From Clostridiales bacterium (lineage in GTDB: Bacteria; Bacillota; Clostridia; Lachnospirales; CAG-274), in contig JAHALF010000018.1 in NCBI GenBank assembly GCA_018371275.1, positions 1 through 32,020 of the forward strand: a stretch of DNA of 32,020 bases, given 5' to 3'. Position 1 is the stretch's first letter, and each line of letters begins with the position of its first letter. The translations under genes and the position numbers were made by a program. This document shows, one piece after another, positions 31,386 to 32,020 of the stretch. The notes beneath the pieces are model-generated. The model was not told where the DNA came from and searched no databases. It worked only from the letters and a program-made list of their open reading frames with translations.

Positions 31386-32020
31386 ATGAAGAAAAATTAT
31401 TCAATAAGTATATCTTTAATATTAGGTATGATTTGTACTATTAATTTATCACAAAGTACACTTGCATCATCTTTTAATGATGTTTCAAGCCATTGGGCTA
31501 AAGATTCTATAGAAAGAATCCAAAATTTTGATATTATAAATGGGTTTAATGGAGATTTTCGCCCTAATTCACCAATTACAAGAGGTGAGTTAGCTGTTAT
31601 CTTAGATAAAGTAATGATTTATCAAAATAAAGCAGAAAACCAATATAAAGATTTAGATAATAATTTTTATACAGATCCTATATTAAAATTAACTAAAACT
31701 AATATTATTAGTGGTTATAACAATGAAGTAAGACCAAAAGACTATATTAGCAGAGAAGAAGCTGCTACAATGATAGCTCGTGCCTTTAATATGACTTCAG
31801 ATTCTAATAGCTTATCCTATAAAGATTCTTCTAAAATATCTGAATGGGCTATTCCTAGTGTTAGTGCTTTAACACAAGAAAGTGTTATTACAGGTAATAA
31901 TGGTGAATTTCGCCCTAAAGATAATATAACAAGAGCAGAAGTTGTTACAATATTAAATAATATACTAGGTGGCTACTACAAAAATGCTGGTACATTCTCA
32001 AATGAAAATACAGATAAAAC
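31386..32020 (+). CDS. SLH-domain surface protein, N-terminal part (cut by window edge)
   Basis: This secreted protein is anchored to the cell wall by S-layer homology repeats, which bind pyruvylated secondary wall polymer. A signal peptide covers about residues 1-28 (ISLILGMICTINLSQSTLAS). Three SLH repeats follow: FNDVSSHWAKDSIERI with FRPNSPITRGELAVIL (about 30-75), then YKDLDNNFYTDPILKL with VRPKDYISREEAATMI (about 85-135), then YKDSSKISEWAIPSVSAL with FRPKDNITRAEVVTIL (about 144-193). AAGGAG precedes the ATG. The frame is open to the window edge at 211 codons, so the effector part is not seen. Confidence 0.92.
   Translation, partial: MKKNYSISISLILGMICTINLSQSTLASSFNDVSSHWAKDSIERIQNFDIINGFNGDFRPNSPITRGELAVILDKVMIYQNKAENQYKDLDNNFYTDPILKLTKTNIISGYNNEVRPKDYISREEAATMIARAFNMTSDSNSLSYKDSSKISEWAIPSVSALTQESVITGNNGEFRPKDNITRAEVVTILNNILGGYYKNAGTFSNENTDK

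Overview
The window is very AT-rich DNA from a low-GC Bacillota, most likely a spore-forming Clostridia of the Lachnospirales type. This rests on codon use dominated by Asn/Ile/Lys, an asp23-nusB-xseA-xseB-ispA-dxs cluster, a GerM-like sporulation protein, DUF1836, the DUF969/DUF979 transporter, a ZTP riboswitch on purH and an SLH-domain surface protein. The species cannot be named from the sequence alone.

Layout. Positions 1-4299 (minus strand) are an operon running asp23, nusB, xseA, xseB, ispA, yuiD-like, dxs (cut by the left edge). It joins transcription factor, DNA repair and isoprenoid precursor functions. 4452-7018 (minus) holds aroA, a class II EPSP synthase, and a CPA2-type cation/proton antiporter, each followed by a strong hairpin. 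7409-11728 (plus) is a probable four-gene operon: an arginine-decarboxylase-type enzyme, agmatinase, and a FecCD-type permease with its ATPase but no binding protein. It ends in a terminator shared with the convergent cluster tex, yfcE/ysnB, rdgB, gerM (11733-15535, minus). 15938-18227 (plus) is a 5-oxoproline cluster: DUF969 and DUF979 transporter subunits and pyrrolidone-carboxylate peptidase. It meets the convergent DUF1836 regulator at 18286-18819. 18916-20741 is purH under a ZTP riboswitch whose terminator stem uses the aptamer's own conserved 3' element. 20778-21194 is a tRNA operon (Phe, Gly-TCC, Gly-GCC, Gly-TCC) with a perfect consensus promoter. 21326-24342 (minus) holds a glycerol dehydrogenase, truA and two proteins of unknown function. 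24389-24663 (plus) is a 58-residue BFD-like [2Fe-2S] protein with its own promoter and terminator.

The right end is accessory-like. A 1067-residue FliK-like protein (24673-27876, minus) lies behind a sequence that fits the flagellar sigma-D promoter. Next come a secreted protein with a copper-amine-oxidase-N type domain, three small ribbon-helix-helix proteins (two of them tandem copies with duplicated operator-like repeats), a divergent YpsA/DUF1273-like SLOG protein, and the start of a three-repeat SLH surface protein cut by the right edge.

Best leads: the sigma-D-like promoter of the giant FliK-like gene; the duplicated RHH genes with paired inverted repeats; the putrescine genes joined to a FecCD transporter without a binding protein; and the diverged SLOG protein. 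No CRISPR array, phage module, transposase or rRNA was seen. All family calls come from reading motifs by eye; no database search was run.
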